Source: Tellurirhabdus bombi (GTDB lineage Bacteria > Bacteroidota > Bacteroidia > Cytophagales > Spirosomataceae). Taken from it: DNA of 64,000 nucleotides. Positions 54,503 to 63,350 of the stretch are shown one piece after another. The notes under the pieces were generated by a model, which worked only from the letters and a program-made list of their open reading frames with translations, had not been told where the DNA came from and did no database searches. The stretch covers positions 4,476,001 through 4,540,000 of the forward strand of contig NZ_CP090557.1 of the NCBI RefSeq assembly GCF_021484805.1. The letters run 5' to 3'. Numbering within the stretch: the stretch's first letter is position 1; the number at the start of each line of letters is the position of its first letter. The translations under genes and the position numbers were made by a program.

Positions 54503-56656
54503 TCAAGGCATCTTGTCCAAATTTTCCCAGCGCACGGTCCAGGTGCCATCTTTCGGAAAGCCGGGCGTCGGAGCCCCCTGATAACCATCCCAACCCGCGC
54601 ACATCATAGCCACGGCCATCAGCAAACCGCCATTACCGGGCAGGTAAATTCGGAGGTTATCCCGCTGGTAATTGTGTCCGTTAGGCAGGTAGGTGTTTTT
54701 GGTAACTTTCATCATCAGGGCGTCAACGGCTTTATCGGGTTTTCCCAGCCGGGCCGCCGACATGGCCACCATCGGATAATCCCAGCCCCAGGTTTGTTCC
54801 CAGCTCCATACTTTCATGACGTGGTCAAACGTGCGGTTCATGGTGGCCACATCAACCTGGCCATCGCCGGGCAAATAGCCATACGCCCCCAGCACTACGG
54901 GGTGATCGGTCATGTAAGCCGGATTTGTGTAGGAATCCGGGAAGCTTTCAGCAGCCAGGTACAAGCCATCTTTGACGGCCAGCGGCGAAAGCTCCTTGAT
55001 CACTTTATCCCATTCCGGGTTACGCGCCTGCCCGGTCCGCTCGCGCCATTTCTGGGCGACACTCAAGCCCCAGTGCCAGTACGCCAGCTCAAACGGCGGG
55101 TTAAACGTCAATTCCGGTTTGAAGCGTTCCTGCGCCGGAATCAGGCCTTTCCCCAGAATATATTTGCCTTTTTCTTTGTCAAAATAAGCGTAGGAAGCCA
55201 TGAACTTAGCCGTTTCTTCCACCAGATTTTTGTATTTATCCAGTACGGCTTTACTCTGGTTATCACGATACGCCAGTTCAGCCATGTAGATAAAATGCGG
55301 CTGCTGCCAGATCAGAAACGAAGCGATGGGCGAAGGGCTGTCATTCCCCGCCTGATCGACCATTTTAGGCCAGCGCACGCCTTCAAAGCCCTGCCGTTTA
55401 GCCAAGTCCTCAGCCACCGGACGGATTTTTTCGTACCAGCCCAAGCTGCGTTCCATCAACGGCGTCCGGTTCCACAGGGCAAAGTGCGCCGCGTGCCACC
55501 AGTGCATTTCCAGGTGCGGTTTGCCATACCAACTGTTATAGGTCAGACCTGTTTCCTGCGGCGGCGCGGAGCCGGAGCATTGAATTTTAGTCAGGTATTG
55601 CGATAAAACAATCCGCCGTTCGAGTTCCTTGGCGCGTGGATCGGTGCTGCCCGACAAATCCACGGCCCCGCCGGTAGTCCAGAAGGTATTCCAGGCCGTC
55701 TGGTTCGTTTTCTGTGCTTCATCAAAAGTGAGTACAGCGTAGTCGGCTTTCGGACCGTTTGTAAACCGGCAGGTAAAAGACAGCGACGCATTTTTACCCG
55801 TTGGTGTCAGGTCAAACGTATGGGCCTCTTTTTCCTGTACCGTCGCGGTTCCGTTCCACCGCAGGGCCGCTACGTAGCGCGTAGTGTCGAGTTGACGCTT
55901 GAATACGGCTTCGTTCTTACCGCGCTGCTCCAGTTTGGTCGTGTGTTTTTCGGGATGGGTCCAATCGTAGGTGGCTTCCCAGTCCGTCGACCCATTCGGA
56001 AACCGGAACCGAACCTGCAAGCGGCCCTGATCGAGCAGCGGCGATTTCACCTGCACAGCAAGGGCGTCCTGCTGCTGGTGCGCCAGCGTTACCACATCGA
56101 CCGGCACTTTATCTACCTCGAAATGGCTCTTAATTTCACCCGTCCAGAGATTTAATTCCTGACGAATATTTTTGATATCGGTCTGCTTCGCCAGTGAACC
56201 GTCGGCTTTCTTAATCTGAAAGCCAATCATGCCCAAATGCAACCGATGCGGGTTTTCCCGGAGCCATTTCGTGGCCTGTCCTTTGCGGTCGTTTCCCGAA
56301 AAATTATAGGTATACGGCACTTTTCGCCCGTGCGATTCGTAGTCTTTGGAAACTTCTTCCAGCTTAAAATTCTGGTCATTGGGCAAGCTATGCCAACCCC
56401 ATTGTGTCTGGGTCCCGAGCGGGACGCCGTGATGGTAGAACTCCGGGAAAGTCTGCAAGCCCGTTGGGTCAACCGTAAACGCAAATTCGCCATTACCCAC
56501 CGACAGCGAACTTAGTGAATCAAATGATGTATTGAGCACATTATGCCGTTTTACCAATGCAACACGGTCAATTTTAGGCGGGGTCTGAGGGGCAACAAAG
56601 GCACTGATGGCAATAACCAACACGGCCAGCATGAGTGGCAGGCTCCGTTTTTTCAT
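54503..56656 (-). CDS. Secreted six-hairpin glycosidase-like protein, family not assigned
   Basis: A 717-residue protein with a signal peptide (about 1-23). The N-terminal 270 residues look like the beta-sandwich of GH65/GH95-type enzymes (SLSVGNGEFAFTVDPTG), and residues about 330-690 fit an (alpha/alpha)6 barrel with NSWYGKPHLEMHWWH, whose Glu is a possible catalytic residue, and SWEQTWGWDYPMVAM. I cannot match it to one CAZy family. The location, 37 bp after lutC on the same strand, suggests action on a rhamnose-containing glycan, perhaps as an alpha-L-rhamnosidase or glucuronidase; this is inference. Confidence 0.7.
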   Translation of the reverse strand: MKKRSLPLMLAVLVIAISAFVAPQTPPKIDRVALVKRHNVLNTSFDSLSSLSVGNGEFAFTVDPTGLQTFPEFYHHGVPLGTQTQWGWHSLPNDQNFKLEEVSKDYESHGRKVPYTYNFSGNDRKGQATKWLRENPHRLHLGMIGFQIKKADGSLAKQTDIKNIRQELNLWTGEIKSHFEVDKVPVDVVTLAHQQQDALAVQVKSPLLDQGRLQVRFRFPNGSTDWEATYDWTHPEKHTTKLEQRGKNEAVFKRQLDTTRYVAALRWNGTATVQEKEAHTFDLTPTGKNASLSFTCRFTNGPKADYAVLTFDEAQKTNQTAWNTFWTTGGAVDLSGSTDPRAKELERRIVLSQYLTKIQCSGSAPPQETGLTYNSWYGKPHLEMHWWHAAHFALWNRTPLMERSLGWYEKIRPVAEDLAKRQGFEGVRWPKMVDQAGNDSPSPIASFLIWQQPHFIYMAELAYRDNQSKAVLDKYKNLVEETAKFMASYAYFDKEKGKYILGKGLIPAQERFKPELTFNPPFELAYWHWGLSVAQKWRERTGQARNPEWDKVIKELSPLAVKDGLYLAAESFPDSYTNPAYMTDHPVVLGAYGYLPGDGQVDVATMNRTFDHVMKVWSWEQTWGWDYPMVAMSAARLGKPDKAVDALMMKVTKNTYLPNGHNYQRDNLRIYLPGNGGLLMAVAMMCAGWDGYQGAPTPGFPKDGTWTVRWENLDKMP

Positions 56657-56693
56657 AAAAAGAAGATTGAGGAATAGGTCTATTATCTGTCTA

Positions 56694-57257
56694 TCAGATA
56701 AGTAACAACGTCATACTACGCGCTCCATGGGCACCGATTACCAGCGATTGTTCAATATCCGCCGTTTTGGAAGGGCCGGCAATAAATACGCCGTAACCGC
56801 CGGTTCCACCCATGCGCGCATAGGCGTCGTGCATGGTAGCCACAATGGCCGTTTCGGGTATAACAAGCACTAAATGTTGCGTAATAAACGGCAGCGATCG
56901 ATGCAGCATGTTTTTCTCCGGCATCCAGACCGCACCATTTTCAGCCACGCCAAACTCGCCGTTCAGAACGGCCAGATCAATCGCTTCGAGCGCTGCTTTG
57001 GGCGAGGTTGCCTCAATCGTTTCCGTTGGTTTTATCAGGTTGGAAGCTATTTTCTGCGCAGCCGGAAAAAGCCGCCGAATGGCCTCCTCCAGAGTCTCGT
57101 TATTTTCTAAGCGGACAACGCGTCCACCGATGCTTTCCAGAATGGTCTGAAACTTCTCCAGCGTCGATTCACCTCCAAAATCAGGAATTTCCGGCTCAGG
57201 TGCAAGATCGGGGCGGTTGGCCCGGGCAGCGGCCAGAATTTGTTCGCGACTACTCAT
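56694..57257 (-). CDS. lutC: Lactate utilisation protein C
   Basis: A 187-residue LutC/YkgG-family protein, third component of the LutABC complex that oxidises L-lactate to pyruvate. The family stretches NGEFGVAENGAVWM and GPSKTADIEQSLVIGAHGARS are present. It overlaps lutB by 8 bp. The ATG at 57257 (MSSREQIL) is chosen over one at 57293, which lies inside lutB and adds 12 unconserved residues. Confidence 0.9.
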   Translation of the reverse strand: MSSREQILAAARANRPDLAPEPEIPDFGGESTLEKFQTILESIGGRVVRLENNETLEEAIRRLFPAAQKIASNLIKPTETIEATSPKAALEAIDLAVLNGEFGVAENGAVWMPEKNMLHRSLPFITQHLVLVIPETAIVATMHDAYARMGGTGGYGVFIAGPSKTADIEQSLVIGAHGARSMTLLLI

Positions 57258-58686
57258 GCTTGGCAATTTGCTTGATTGATGGGCCGGTAACACTCTCCGT
57301 TTTCCCGTTCACTTGCTCTTCATTGTTGTTTTCGGCGTACCATTCCCGGAAGCTTTTGGCGGGCGGAGCCGGTAATTCGCGCGTTTTAGCCCAGGGATTA
57401 ATGGATTTGGCGTGCGTAAGGCTATGCGGCAGTATTTTCAACATCATCCGACCAAACTTACCACCCAGCGCAAAAAGCGTTGGACTGGCCAGCAAGGTAG
57501 TCATGGCTTTCATGCTCCACTTTTTCGACTTTGACATGGCTCCTTCTTCCGAAATCACCTGTCGCCATTTATACAACTGGTTATGAATATCGATTTTGAC
57601 GGGGCAAACATCCGAGCAGGAGCCGCAAAGCGTAGAAGCAAACGGCAAGGAACTGTATTTTTTTAGATCAATATTAGGCGAGAGAATGGCCCCAATTGGC
57701 CCTGGAACGGTTGCATCATAGCTATGTCCCCCGCTGCGCCGGTAGATCGGACACGTGTTCATGCAGGCTCCGCACCGAATGCACTTCAGCGAGTTCCGGA
57801 AATCCGGACGACCCAACTGTTGCGTACGTCCATTATCGACAATAACAATGTGCATCTCCCTTCCTTCAGCCGGACGGGTGAAATGGGACGTATAGGTTGT
57901 CACCGGCTGACCGGTTGCGCTGCGGGCCAGCAGACGCGTAAAAATTCCCAGGTGTTTTAGTTTGGGAAGTAGTTTCTCGATGCCCATGCAGGCAATATGC
58001 ACCGGTGCCATGTTGACACCCAGATCGGCGTTGCCTTCGTTGGTACAGACGACAAAGCCACCCGTTTCGGCAATGGCAAAGTTAACCCCCGTCAATGCTA
58101 CATCCGCCGCGATAAACTGCTCACGCAGGTGCTGGCGCGCTGCTTCGGTCAGGGCCTGCGGGTCTTTTTCGCCTTTTGGTGTTCCCAGATGCTGGTGAAA
58201 CGTTTCGCCGACATCTTCTTTTTTCAGGTGAATAGCGGGCAAAACAATGTGGCTGGGCGGTTCATTACGAAGCTGCACAATCCGTTCTCCCAAATCGGTA
58301 TCCACGACCTGAATGCCGTTGGCCTGCAAGAAAGGATTCAGGTGACATTCCTCGGTTAACATGGACTTACTTTTCACCATCCGCTTCGCGCCGTGCTTCT
58401 GCAAAATGCTCAGCACAATGCGATTATGTTCTTCCGCATCAGCCGCCCAATGAACATGCACCCCATTTTTTTTGGCATTTTCCTCAAACTGAATCAGGTA
58501 TTCATCTATCCGACTCAGCATGTGATTCTTTACCTGGGAAGCCAGGTCACGAAGCTGCTGAAACTCAGGAATGGTATACGCAATTCGGTCGCGCTTCTGC
58601 CGGACAAACCAAAGCGTTTCGTCGTGCCAGGTTGTGCGGGCCACATCGCGGGTGAACTTTTCGGCTAATTCGGGATGGCTACTCAT
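57250..58686 (-). CDS. lutB: Lactate utilisation protein B, iron-sulfur subunit
   Basis: A 478-residue subunit with a large LUD domain (about 70-300) and two [4Fe-4S] ferredoxin motifs: Cys302, Cys305, Cys308, Cys312 (CIRCGACMNTC) and Cys354, Cys357, Cys361 (CGSCSDVC). It transfers electrons during L-lactate oxidation. It overlaps lutA by four bases (ATGA) and lutC by eight, so the three are translated as a coupled set. Confidence 0.94.
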   Translation of the reverse strand: MSSHPELAEKFTRDVARTTWHDETLWFVRQKRDRIAYTIPEFQQLRDLASQVKNHMLSRIDEYLIQFEENAKKNGVHVHWAADAEEHNRIVLSILQKHGAKRMVKSKSMLTEECHLNPFLQANGIQVVDTDLGERIVQLRNEPPSHIVLPAIHLKKEDVGETFHQHLGTPKGEKDPQALTEAARQHLREQFIAADVALTGVNFAIAETGGFVVCTNEGNADLGVNMAPVHIACMGIEKLLPKLKHLGIFTRLLARSATGQPVTTYTSHFTRPAEGREMHIVIVDNGRTQQLGRPDFRNSLKCIRCGACMNTCPIYRRSGGHSYDATVPGPIGAILSPNIDLKKYSSLPFASTLCGSCSDVCPVKIDIHNQLYKWRQVISEEGAMSKSKKWSMKAMTTLLASPTLFALGGKFGRMMLKILPHSLTHAKSINPWAKTRELPAPPAKSFREWYAENNNEEQVNGKTESVTGPSIKQIAKHE

Positions 58687-59423
58687 GGTTCGTTTCCGTT
58701 GAGAATTTCGGCGACATGCATCACCCGCATCGCCAGTTGCTGGCGGCGAACAATGCCTTCGAGGTGCATTAGGCAGGACATGTCACCACCGGTTAATACT
58801 TGGGTTCCGTTCTTCTGGTGATCGGCGATGCGATCCTGCCCCATTCGACCAGATACTGCTTCTTCAACCACACAGAACGTCCCACCAAATCCACAACACT
58901 CGTCTTTCCGGTCGAGTTCGGTTAGTTCTAATCCTTCCTTGGAAAGCAGTAATTGCCGGGTTGCGCTCTCTTGCTTGGGCGTAAATTCCGAGGCTGTAGC
59001 CAGTCGCAATCCACGTTGTCCGTGGCAGCTCTGGTGCAGCCCTACCTTATACGGAAATTTACCTGGCAAGGTATCAACGCCCAGTACTGTCGAAATGAAA
59101 TCAACCAGTTCAACCGTCTTGGCACGCACGTGTTGAACGCTCGAAGTCTGCTCAATAACGTTATAATGTTTTTGAACGTGGTAGACACAACTACCTGAGG
59201 GACATACGATATAATCGTAATTCTCAAATGTATCGACAAAATGATGATAGACGGGGAGAGCTTCCTGTTCGCAGCCGCTGTTGGCCATTGGCTGACCACA
59301 GCAGGTCTGTTTCGTCGGAAATTCTACTTGTACGCCCAGTTTCCGAAGCAATTGCAGCGACGCAATAGCCACCTGCGGATAAAACTGGTCAACATAGCAG
59401 GGAACAAATAATCCAACTTTCAT
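58683..59423 (-). CDS. lutA: Lactate utilisation protein A, CCG-domain subunit
   Basis: A 246-residue subunit with two CCG domains: KQTCCGQPMANSGC (about 39-52) and DECCGFGGTFCV (about 165-176), the cysteine-rich motif that binds an iron-sulfur or heterodisulfide-reductase-type cluster. Part of the LutABC L-lactate oxidase complex. It starts 21 bp after rhaB, which places lactate oxidation in the rhamnose operon. Confidence 0.93.
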   Translation of the reverse strand: MKVGLFVPCYVDQFYPQVAIASLQLLRKLGVQVEFPTKQTCCGQPMANSGCEQEALPVYHHFVDTFENYDYIVCPSGSCVYHVQKHYNVIEQTSSVQHVRAKTVELVDFISTVLGVDTLPGKFPYKVGLHQSCHGQRGLRLATASEFTPKQESATRQLLLSKEGLELTELDRKDECCGFGGTFCVVEEAVSGRMGQDRIADHQKNGTQVLTGGDMSCLMHLEGIVRRQQLAMRVMHVAEILNGNEP

Positions 59424-59444
59424 TCAGGCGAATTTCGTACCGAT

Positions 59445-60785
59445 TCAGGTAAATAACAAATGAGTTTGTTTGCGCGCTTCCCCTTGTTCCAGGTGCATCA
59501 GGGCACCCAGGGCTGTTGCCTGCGGAACCTCCAGCGTCCGAATTTTCCGCCCGGGGAAACGCTGGGCCAGCATCTGCATAAACAGTGGATTTCTGGCAAA
59601 GCCACCATCAACGTAAAACGTGCGCTCGCCTTTCTGAACCAGCTCAATGGACGCTTGCAGCACATCCATCAGCCCATGCATGAGGTGGTGATACGCCTCA
59701 CGGGCTGATCCATACCCGGATAAATCCCAGGTACCGGCTGGTTCTTCGGGAAAAGGTCCGGTGCCCGCCATGTGGGCCGCCCGGAAGCTGCCATTCTGCG
59801 AGTTAGACACTGTGAAGACCAGTGATTTATAAAAATCCGGGCTAACGTTAAAATGCGCCGCAATCCGCTCAACCTGGTAGTCGTGCTCCCGCCCAAAAAA
59901 TACCCGCGATGCTTTGGTCATCTGGCCTTTGGGCGACAGGTAGCTTAGGCAGTCACGGCGCAATAATTCAGGAGTAAGTGGCTCATTGTTAAACGGATTC
60001 AGGTTTATACACCATGTTCCGGTGGAGACAAGCAGAAACGGTTCGTTGCTTTGCAGCAGATACGGCACCACCGCCGAGGAGCTATCGTGCAGCCCGACCC
60101 CAACCAGAATGCCATCAACCACCGAAGCCACCGAATCTTTGGTTAGCGGAGCCAGTTTCTCGTCGATTCCTTCCCGAAAAACCCAGTCGTGGTAGGTCTG
60201 GCGATTGAAATTCCAAAGCGCCGTGTGGCAGCCAACGGATGTAAAATCGCTAAATTTCTCGCCGGTAATCAAATACGAAAGATACTGCGGTAAATGAAGC
60301 GACGTATGAATGCGTTTGTATTGCTCTGGTTTCGCGTATTTTAGCCAATAGAGCTGCAAGCCGGAGTTCAACAAACCAAGCCGGGGCGAGCAGGTGCAGG
60401 CGGCAAAGGCTTCCGGGTCTTCTTCAAGCGATGCGTAAAAACGATCACTCAGCTCTTCCGGAATTGGTTTCAAATAATTGTATAACGGCAAAACGGGGCG
60501 ACCCTCTGCATCGAGGTGCACAAAACTAGCCCCGTAGGCCGTAAAATTAACGCCTTTAACGATGTATTGGCTATCTCGGCGCAGATCCATCCAGGTGCTT
60601 CGAACCCAGCGGGTCAGGCGGTCGATGTCGTCGCAGGGAAAGCCATCTTCATCCTCGATTTCGGGGAAGAAGTCCTGCCGTTCTTCGACAACCTGCCGAT
60701 TCTCGTCAAAAAGAATAAGCTTTTTGTTGGTTTTGCCAACATCAAAGACGGCGTAAACAACCGCCCGGCGGCCCGGTGTTTTCAT
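59445..60785 (-). CDS. rhaB: L-rhamnulokinase-like FGGY carbohydrate kinase
   Basis: A 446-residue FGGY-family kinase. The N-terminal phosphate loop VFDVGKTNKKLILFD, the LVSTGTWCINLNP loop and the VDGGFARNPLFMQML ADP-binding segment are present. It is about 40 residues shorter than the E. coli enzyme, as is common for this Bacteroidota branch. The assignment to L-rhamnulose rests on its 4-bp overlap with rhaI; fuculose or xylulose kinases share the fold. Confidence 0.87.
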   Translation of the reverse strand: MKTPGRRAVVYAVFDVGKTNKKLILFDENRQVVEERQDFFPEIEDEDGFPCDDIDRLTRWVRSTWMDLRRDSQYIVKGVNFTAYGASFVHLDAEGRPVLPLYNYLKPIPEELSDRFYASLEEDPEAFAACTCSPRLGLLNSGLQLYWLKYAKPEQYKRIHTSLHLPQYLSYLITGEKFSDFTSVGCHTALWNFNRQTYHDWVFREGIDEKLAPLTKDSVASVVDGILVGVGLHDSSSAVVPYLLQSNEPFLLVSTGTWCINLNPFNNEPLTPELLRRDCLSYLSPKGQMTKASRVFFGREHDYQVERIAAHFNVSPDFYKSLVFTVSNSQNGSFRAAHMAGTGPFPEEPAGTWDLSGYGSAREAYHHLMHGLMDVLQASIELVQKGERTFYVDGGFARNPLFMQMLAQRFPGRKIRTLEVPQATALGALMHLEQGEARKQTHLLFT

Positions 60786-62062
60786 AATCCCGTTGCAATG
60801 CTCTTTTTTCCACGTTGTTGAATCAACTGTTCCCGAATGCCCCCTTTTCGAAAGGCAGCAATTGGGTCCAGGGCTCCACCCGTGCGAAGACTGGCTTCGG
60901 CGACGAGCGGACGTACATCAATCTGAAACGAATCCCGTAGGGTTTCTTCCGCCCCAACGACATCATTGGCCTCTTGCGCTTCTTCCAGCGTTGGGCGGTC
61001 AATAATCAGTGCTTTGGTGTACGTAACCAGAATATTCTGTACAGACTGTAACAGATCTTCCAGCGGATCTTTGGTATTGTGACTGGCATCAATCATCCAG
61101 GCGAGCGGCGGATTTTTCACCGTTTCATCCTGAATTCCATCTACTAATTCATTGAATATCAAGAACAGTTGATAAGGCTTGATGCTCCCGGTCGTCAGGT
61201 CATCGTCGCCGTACATCGAGCCATTGAAGTGGAAACCACCCAATCGGCCAAAATGCATCAGTCGACCTACAATCTGTTCAATGTTGGTATTGGGCAAATG
61301 GTGACCGAGATCGACCAGCACCTGCGCATTTTTTCCGACATACTGACACAGGGAATACGAAGTTCCCCAGTCAGGGATCGCCATAGAATAAAAGAAAGGC
61401 TCGTACGGTTTATACTCTATCAACATCGTCCAATCGCTCGGCATGCCTTCATAAATCGTCGCCAGTGAGTCCGCCGTGCGTTGGTAAGCGCGCCGAAAAT
61501 GCTGCTGACCGGGGAAATTGGCGCCGTCGGCCAACCAGACCGTCAGGGTTTTCGCGTCCAGTTCCCGCCCGTAGCGAACGCATTCGAGGTTATGCTGGAT
61601 AGCCTGGTCGCGGACAGCGTTTTCGGTATGCGACAACGAACCAAATTTATAAGAGTGAAGCTGATCAGCCTGATCCTGAAAGGTATTGGAATTAACCGAA
61701 TCAATAGTAAGGTTTTGCTCGACCAGCCGTTGTTTCACGGCCGCCACATCGCCGGGAACATCCCAGGGAATATGCAGTGAGATGGAGTTCGACGAGCGAT
61801 TCAGGCGGTTTAATAAACCAATATCGGCAATTTTTTCTTCCAGTGTGCGCGGTTCACCCCCCAGCGGAAAACGACCAAAACGCGTTCCTCCCGTTCCCAA
61901 CGCCCAGCTTGGTATGGCAATCTGAAAATCAGCGATTTGTTTCAGGAGCTTTTCTACATCTACGCCCCGGCGCGACAAAAGTTCAGCGACGTAGGCAAAC
62001 CGGCTCTGGTGTTCGTTCAGAAGCGGTTGGTTCAAATCATGAATTTGTTGGTCAGTAGTCAT
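60782..62062 (-). CDS. rhaI: L-rhamnose isomerase (RhaI type)
   Basis: A 426-residue TIM-barrel isomerase that converts L-rhamnose to L-rhamnulose. It belongs to the Pseudomonas-type RhaI group, not the E. coli RhaA group, shown by FQIAIPSWALGTGGTRFG near the start, LHIPWD, the metal-site stretch IEYKPYEPFFYS, VDLGHHLPNTNIEQ and GGFHFNGSMYGDDDL with metal-binding Glu, Asp and His. The ATG at 62062 is chosen over a TTG at 62095. A 12-bp inverted repeat lies 36 bp upstream. Confidence 0.93.
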   Translation of the reverse strand: MTTDQQIHDLNQPLLNEHQSRFAYVAELLSRRGVDVEKLLKQIADFQIAIPSWALGTGGTRFGRFPLGGEPRTLEEKIADIGLLNRLNRSSNSISLHIPWDVPGDVAAVKQRLVEQNLTIDSVNSNTFQDQADQLHSYKFGSLSHTENAVRDQAIQHNLECVRYGRELDAKTLTVWLADGANFPGQQHFRRAYQRTADSLATIYEGMPSDWTMLIEYKPYEPFFYSMAIPDWGTSYSLCQYVGKNAQVLVDLGHHLPNTNIEQIVGRLMHFGRLGGFHFNGSMYGDDDLTTGSIKPYQLFLIFNELVDGIQDETVKNPPLAWMIDASHNTKDPLEDLLQSVQNILVTYTKALIIDRPTLEEAQEANDVVGAEETLRDSFQIDVRPLVAEASLRTGGALDPIAAFRKGGIREQLIQQRGKKSIATGL

Positions 62063-62097
62063 TTTGTTGGGTTCAGCCAGGCAATTAAGGTACAAAT

Positions 62098-62123
62098 AAG
62101 CCCATTAGGAACCTAATGGGCTT
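62098..62123 (-). promoter_or_regulatory. 12-bp inverted repeat upstream of rhaI
   Basis: Arms 62098-62109 and 62112-62123 are exact reverse complements separated by AA. A weak T tract (ATTTG) follows on the minus strand. It may be an operator for the GntR regulator, a weak terminator of its gene, or both. Confidence 0.5.
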
Positions 62124-62164
62124 AACCCCTTACCTATGATGTAAACAATGCTTCTAACCACAAA

Positions 62165-62187
62165 TTAAGCCTTTTTTCACGGCTTAA
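62165..62187. promoter_or_regulatory. TTAAGCC-N9-GGCTTAA inverted repeat
   Basis: Half-sites at 62165-62171 and 62181-62187; a third GGCTTAA copy is at 62119-62125. All lie between the regulator gene and rhaI. The minus-strand text at 62161-62168 is TTAATTTG, one base from the -7 consensus. Confidence 0.45.
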
Positions 62188-62261
62188 CTCTTCTGAACTC
62201 TCCTGCTTTGGGACCAGCTTATCAGGTCTTTCTAACAGGCAAGTATTTTAAGAAAAAACGG

Positions 62262-63350
62262 CTACAGCGAGGCCCGCCGAATCATATAAAATGGATTTTT
62301 GACCTTGATCTGTTTCTTGTCGAGCAGCAAAGCAGCCGTGGTCCGACCCATGGTTTCAAAATCAGTCGTGACAACCGTAATGCCCAGCAATTCTTTGAGG
62401 GTTGTTTCATTAAAGGAAATGATTCCTATTTCGCGCCCCAGCAGAAAACTCGATTGACGAACTTTTTTAACAATTTCGGCCAAATTAGTCTCTTCAACAA
62501 CTACGTAGGCCGTGCCTGATTCCAGGCGTTCATCCACCGCGTTTTCTTTCACGGCAAACTCTTTGTCATACACGGCGCAGAACGAACGAAATCCCCGGGC
62601 GATTTCTACCGGATAGTTGCCTTCGCTCGGGAAAATAAGCACCAACCGGTTATACTTGGCTAAGAGGTCATTAGCCTCCTCTAAAGCGCCAAAAATGTCT
62701 TTATCAAAATTCTGGTAAACGCTGAGCTGGTTCACCATTTCCGGAATGTCTTTATCCAGCAGAACCAGTTCATCTGACGGAATCCGATCCAGCACCTTGC
62801 GGTAATCCGCTTTGTCCAGATCCGTAGCAAAGTGGGGCATTACTACGTAATAATTGTATTTGCCCAGATTTTTATCGATAATTTCTTCAAAATTACGGGC
62901 GCTATAATGATGAATCTGCAAATCGACCGTTGCCCGGTCGCCCAGCGCCTGTAAAAAAGAGTAATAGATGATTTTTTTATAAGAACTCAACTTATTGAAA
63001 ATGAGCAGTATTTTCAGCTTCGTTGTGTTGTTTGACTGCACATAATATCCTTTCCCCTGCACGGATGTGATGTAACCGCGCTCCCGCAGTTCACGATAGG
63101 CTTTTTCGACGGTATCCCGCGCCAGGTAGTACTCGACACTCAATTCACTGATGGATGGCAGCTGGTCATTCTTCTTCAGCACTCCGCGCTCAATGTCTGT
63201 GATGATCGACTGCACAATCTGCTTGTACTTAGGTGTTTTGTCGTTTGCATTGAACTGAAGCTGGTAAGGACAAACCGACGGAGTACGGTAAATATCGACA
63301 AAGCTGGAAGCAGAGCGGCTACGGTGAACGGGAGTTTGTCTAGCTATCAT
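62262..63350 (-). CDS. GntR-family regulator with periplasmic-binding-protein-like domain, probable rhamnose regulator
   Basis: A 362-residue protein. Residues about 38-108 are a GntR winged helix (YKQIVQSIITDIERGVLKKNDQLPS, then RDTVEKAYRELRERGYI). The remainder is a LacI/sugar-binding-like effector domain (KILLIFNKLSSYKKIIYYSF to the final GRTTAALLLDKKQ). The first 35 residues are unconserved, but there is no later ATG before the DNA-binding domain. It heads the rhaI-rhaB-lut transcript and diverges from rhaT, which makes it the likely rhamnose-responsive regulator of both. Confidence 0.87.
   Translation of the reverse strand: MIARQTPVHRSRSASSFVDIYRTPSVCPYQLQFNANDKTPKYKQIVQSIITDIERGVLKKNDQLPSISELSVEYYLARDTVEKAYRELRERGYITSVQGKGYYVQSNNTTKLKILLIFNKLSSYKKIIYYSFLQALGDRATVDLQIHHYSARNFEEIIDKNLGKYNYYVVMPHFATDLDKADYRKVLDRIPSDELVLLDKDIPEMVNQLSVYQNFDKDIFGALEEANDLLAKYNRLVLIFPSEGNYPVEIARGFRSFCAVYDKEFAVKENAVDERLESGTAYVVVEETNLAEIVKKVRQSSFLLGREIGIISFNETTLKELLGITVVTTDFETMGRTTAALLLDKKQIKVKNPFYMIRRASL

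Noticed and set aside
54674-55606. 310-codon plus-strand open frame
   Set aside because: It lies wholly antisense to the secreted six-hairpin gene, has no recognisable domain, and its composition is that of a shadow frame.
56683-56701. TTATCTG-TCTAT-CAGATAA hairpin at the lutC stop
   Set aside because: AT-rich 7-bp stem with no T tract after it; unlikely to terminate, so lutC and the next gene were kept in one transcript.
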